A stretch of DNA of 64,000 bases. Source: Amycolatopsis palatopharyngis. GTDB taxonomy: Bacteria; Actinomycetota; Actinomycetes; Mycobacteriales; Pseudonocardiaceae. Made by a program: the position numbers and the translations under genes. How positions within the stretch are numbered: position 1 is the first letter of the stretch; every line of letters starts with the position of its first letter. A model generated the notes under the pieces. The model was not told the DNA's origin. It searched no databases and worked only from the letters and a program-made list of their open reading frames with translations. Shown piece by piece: positions 62,094 to 64,000 of the stretch. Location: positions 124,001-188,000 of the forward strand of contig NZ_PQHZ01000004.1 in NCBI RefSeq assembly GCF_003385185.1, given 5' to 3'.

Positions 62094-62810
62094 TCAGCGG
62101 ATGACGCCCGCGCGCATGGCCAGTGCGACCATTTGCGCCCGATCACCCGTACCGAGCTTGCGCCCGATCCGCGACAGGTGAGATTTCACCGTGAGCGCGG
62201 AGAGGCTCAGCTCCTCACCGATTTCCTTGTTGGACTGGCCGTCGGCCACGAGCTGCAGCACCTCCACCTCACGCGCCGAGAGCTCGCGTGGGGTGTTGTC
62301 GGTGCCGGCAACCCTGGTGCCGGTGGCCAGGACCGGTGCCACGCTGGGATCGGCGTACACGCCGCCCTCGAGCACCCTGCGAACACCATCGGTGACAACC
62401 ACCGGCGATGCGGACTTGAGCAGGTATGCCTGAGCTCCGGCCTGGAACGCCGACCTCACCGCGTACGGGTCGTCGGACGATGCGAGTACCACCACGCGCG
62501 GCCAGCCGTTGCTACGGAGTTCCGTAACCAGCTCGATACCACTGCCATCGGGCAGACCGAGGTCGAGAATCGCGAGGTCGCACGGCCCGGTGGCCGTTGC
62601 TCTCGCTCTCGCTTCGGCCACCGTGGCAGCCTCGTGGACGGTACCCGCACCCATTTGTGCGAGTCGTGCTGCGATTGCCTCCCTTAACAACGGGTGGTCA
62701 TCGACCACCAGCACAGAAAACAGCTCTTCCCGCGGGTGCGGAACCATGCTCGCCGGCAAAGCACCGGCTGGCGTGGATCGGACGGCCTGAGATAAGCCGA
62801 CGGCAGCCAC
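62094..62810 (-). CDS. LuxR/NarL-family response regulator (orphan)
   Basis: A 238-residue regulator. A ~30-residue N-terminal tail, receiver domain with VLVVDDHPLLREAI, phospho-Asp in DLAILDLGLPDGSG, Ser in VLASSDDP and Lys in YLLKSASP; C-terminal LuxR HTH (LSAREVEVLQLVADGQSNKEIGEELSLSALTVKSHLSRIGRKLG). GTG 62810 is chosen for GGGAGGT seven bases upstream; the ATG at 62924 lacks such a site. No histidine kinase is adjacent. It is followed by its own terminator. Confidence 0.9.
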   Translation of the reverse strand: MAAVGLSQAVRSTPAGALPASMVPHPREELFSVLVVDDHPLLREAIAARLAQMGAGTVHEAATVAEARARATATGPCDLAILDLGLPDGSGIELVTELRSNGWPRVVVLASSDDPYAVRSAFQAGAQAYLLKSASPVVVTDGVRRVLEGGVYADPSVAPVLATGTRVAGTDNTPRELSAREVEVLQLVADGQSNKEIGEELSLSALTVKSHLSRIGRKLGTGDRAQMVALAMRAGVIR

Positions 62811-63642
62811 GTCACTACCTCCCTGGAGTCGGTCGTGCCCCCCGACCGGCACCGGGACTTTCGGCCGATCAGCCGCGCCAGCTTTAGACCGAAAGTGGTG
62901 TCGTCGGAAGCACTGTAGCCGCACGAGTGGTTCAGTGGGGGGTTCGAACGGGTATCTATCCCGATCGAGTAGTTACTCCGGGGAACCGATGTAGCACAAT
63001 CGGGGGACAACACGCGGAGTGGCTAACGCATCGCCGAGCGAACACGATGAACTAAGATTGCCGATGATTTTCAGCGCGTGCAGATGCCTCGTGCATCGCA
63101 CACTCGACGGCTCCGGCGGCCGCTCCGCTCCCGCCTTCGGTACCGGCTGACCGGACCTCCAGACGCGCCGGCCAACGCTGCCGCTGTCGCCTCGCTCGCG
63201 CCGGGTACGGGCCGTACCAGGCAACGCGTCGGCTTCAGGGGCGTCCAGCCGAGTGTGCCGAATCGGCCGTCGCCGGTCGCGTCATCCGCTCGGACTCGCA
63301 GCGCTACCGGCACTTCGCGGTTCCGCTCGCGTCTCACTGAAGCCCACGCGCGACGAGTTGGAGTCGTTGCCGCGAGGACCCCGGCAATTTTCCGGCACGG
63401 CCTCAGGGGCGCCATCGCGACCTGGAAAGCCACGAAGCGGGGCCATGTTCCGGTGTTGCCACGCGGTTCGCTGGCGACCGGGTGAGACCGCGGTCACCAC
63501 GCTCTCGCGCGGGCGTCGGAACGCTTCAGCAACCGCGTCGAAACGACCGGCTGAAACGTCTTGCGCGACCCGGATAGTCCACCATGGCGGTTACGGAAAG
63601 TAGTAGTAACGGTTCCATATCGTGTGAGAAAGGGGGATGGCC
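62811..63642. other. 832-bp region without a recognisable gene
   Basis: Between the response regulator and DUF3000. Open frames on both strands exist (for example around 63078-63485) but are Arg/Ser/Pro-rich, lack homologues I know and have no good start signals. The stretch is less GC-rich near 62990-63070 (ACACGATGAACTAAG) and 63585-63630, where promoters would fit. It may hold an RNA gene or a decayed gene; nothing specific is seen. Confidence 0.55.
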
Positions 63643-64000
63643 TCAGGAGGGCTGGCGTTGTCCGAACATCGTCACGCCCACCGGCGGCAGGCCCACCATG
63701 CTCGACATCAGCTGACAGAACGCTTCACCGTGCGGCCGCAGCCCCGCCGCGTCCGACGGCGTCCACGAAGCCCGCAGTTCGAGGTCGTCCGTCCTGGACG
63801 GTCCGGCGATGTCGCCGAACCGGGCCGAGGACGTCTCGGTCACGGTGCCGCCGAGCGCGGTCCAGTCCGAGCCCGAGTTCTCCAGCGCCTCGGTGAGCCA
63901 GGACCAGCCCACCGCGGGCAGAAACGGGTCCGTCGCCAGCTCCCGGTCGAGTTCCGCGCGCACGTAGACGACCAGCCGCAGGACCCCGTCCCAGGACTCC
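63643..64000 (-). CDS. DUF3000 protein (N-terminus cut by window edge)
   Basis: The last 118 codons of an actinobacterial DUF3000 protein (usually ~200 residues). The frame runs off the window with ESWDGVLRLVVYVRAELDRE, then PFLPAVGWSWLTEALE, LGGTVTETSSARFGD and DDLELRASWTP. Function unknown. The start lies beyond position 64000. It corresponds to Rv2680, adjacent to RNase D in mycobacteria; here the response regulator gene and 832 bp intervene. Confidence 0.88.
   Translation of the reverse strand, partial: ESWDGVLRLVVYVRAELDRELATDPFLPAVGWSWLTEALENSGSDWTALGGTVTETSSARFGDIAGPSRTDDLELRASWTPSDAAGLRPHGEAFCQLMSSMVGLPPVGVTMFGQRQPS

Noticed and set aside
63078-63485. 135-codon frame in the 832-bp gap
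   Set aside because: Composition dominated by Arg, Ser, Pro and Ala, no ribosome site or recognisable family, overlapping equally long frames on both strands.

Overview
This is a high-GC chromosomal window from an actinomycete, most likely a member of the Pseudonocardiaceae (Amycolatopsis/Prauserella/Saccharomonospora-like). That placement is inference. It rests on strong G/C third-position bias, frequent GTG starts, the protein families DUF3039, DUF3093, DUF3099, DUF3710, DUF4193 and DUF3000, and a gene order that tracks the sigB-sigA-dut-dxs region of Mycobacterium tuberculosis (roughly Rv2710 to Rv2680, recalled from memory). From sigA rightwards the conserved genes keep both order and relative strand, with accessory genes slotted between them.

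Left block (1-12052): the 5' part of sigB behind an ECF-type promoter, dtd overlapped by a methyltransferase gene, a GlxA-type regulator divergent from an alpha/beta hydrolase, an M20 amidohydrolase, DUF3099, a PfkB (probable pseudouridine) kinase preceded by a psuG remnant, DUF3039, a YihY-family membrane protein and a DEAD/DEAH helicase. Accessory block (12053-22386): a xylose-type ABC importer (xylFGH-like) with a ROK regulator, a small zinc-ribbon protein, an EamA exporter, an unrecognised gene and a large secreted glucose/sorbosone-dehydrogenase-PKD-LGFP protein.

Core block (22413-39136): a truncated amino-acid permease pseudogene, sigA, ppgK, suhB, cei, DUF4193, DUF3093, dut, DUF3710, a decayed SGNH hydrolase, an alpha/beta hydrolase, OB-fold and DUF3159 proteins, two TrkA-type K+ uptake regulators, an APC permease, a TRAM-domain RNA methyltransferase and a DUF2786 protein. 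Next come two small unknown proteins, a GMC oxidoreductase/aldehyde dehydrogenase pair (choline to betaine type), dxs and a homocysteine methyltransferase.

Catabolic and right block (46241-64000): an overlapping operon (SSS transporter, ureohydrolase, ThDP enzyme, aldehyde dehydrogenase) divergent from a PucR regulator. It fits the 2-ketoarginine -> guanidinobutyraldehyde -> guanidinobutyrate -> GABA + urea route. Then a two-component system, an aldo/keto reductase, a Phd/VapC-like toxin-antitoxin pair, a fadB/fadA pair, ribonuclease D, a LuxR-type response regulator, an 832-bp gene-free stretch and DUF3000 (cut by the window end).

The most unusual content is intergenic. Several families of palindromic or direct repeats sit between genes, above all a ~135-bp two-armed palindrome found twice in full and once as a single arm, each time between convergently transcribed genes. 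Three protein genes are decayed remnants. I saw no CRISPR array, tRNA, rRNA, transposase or phage gene.
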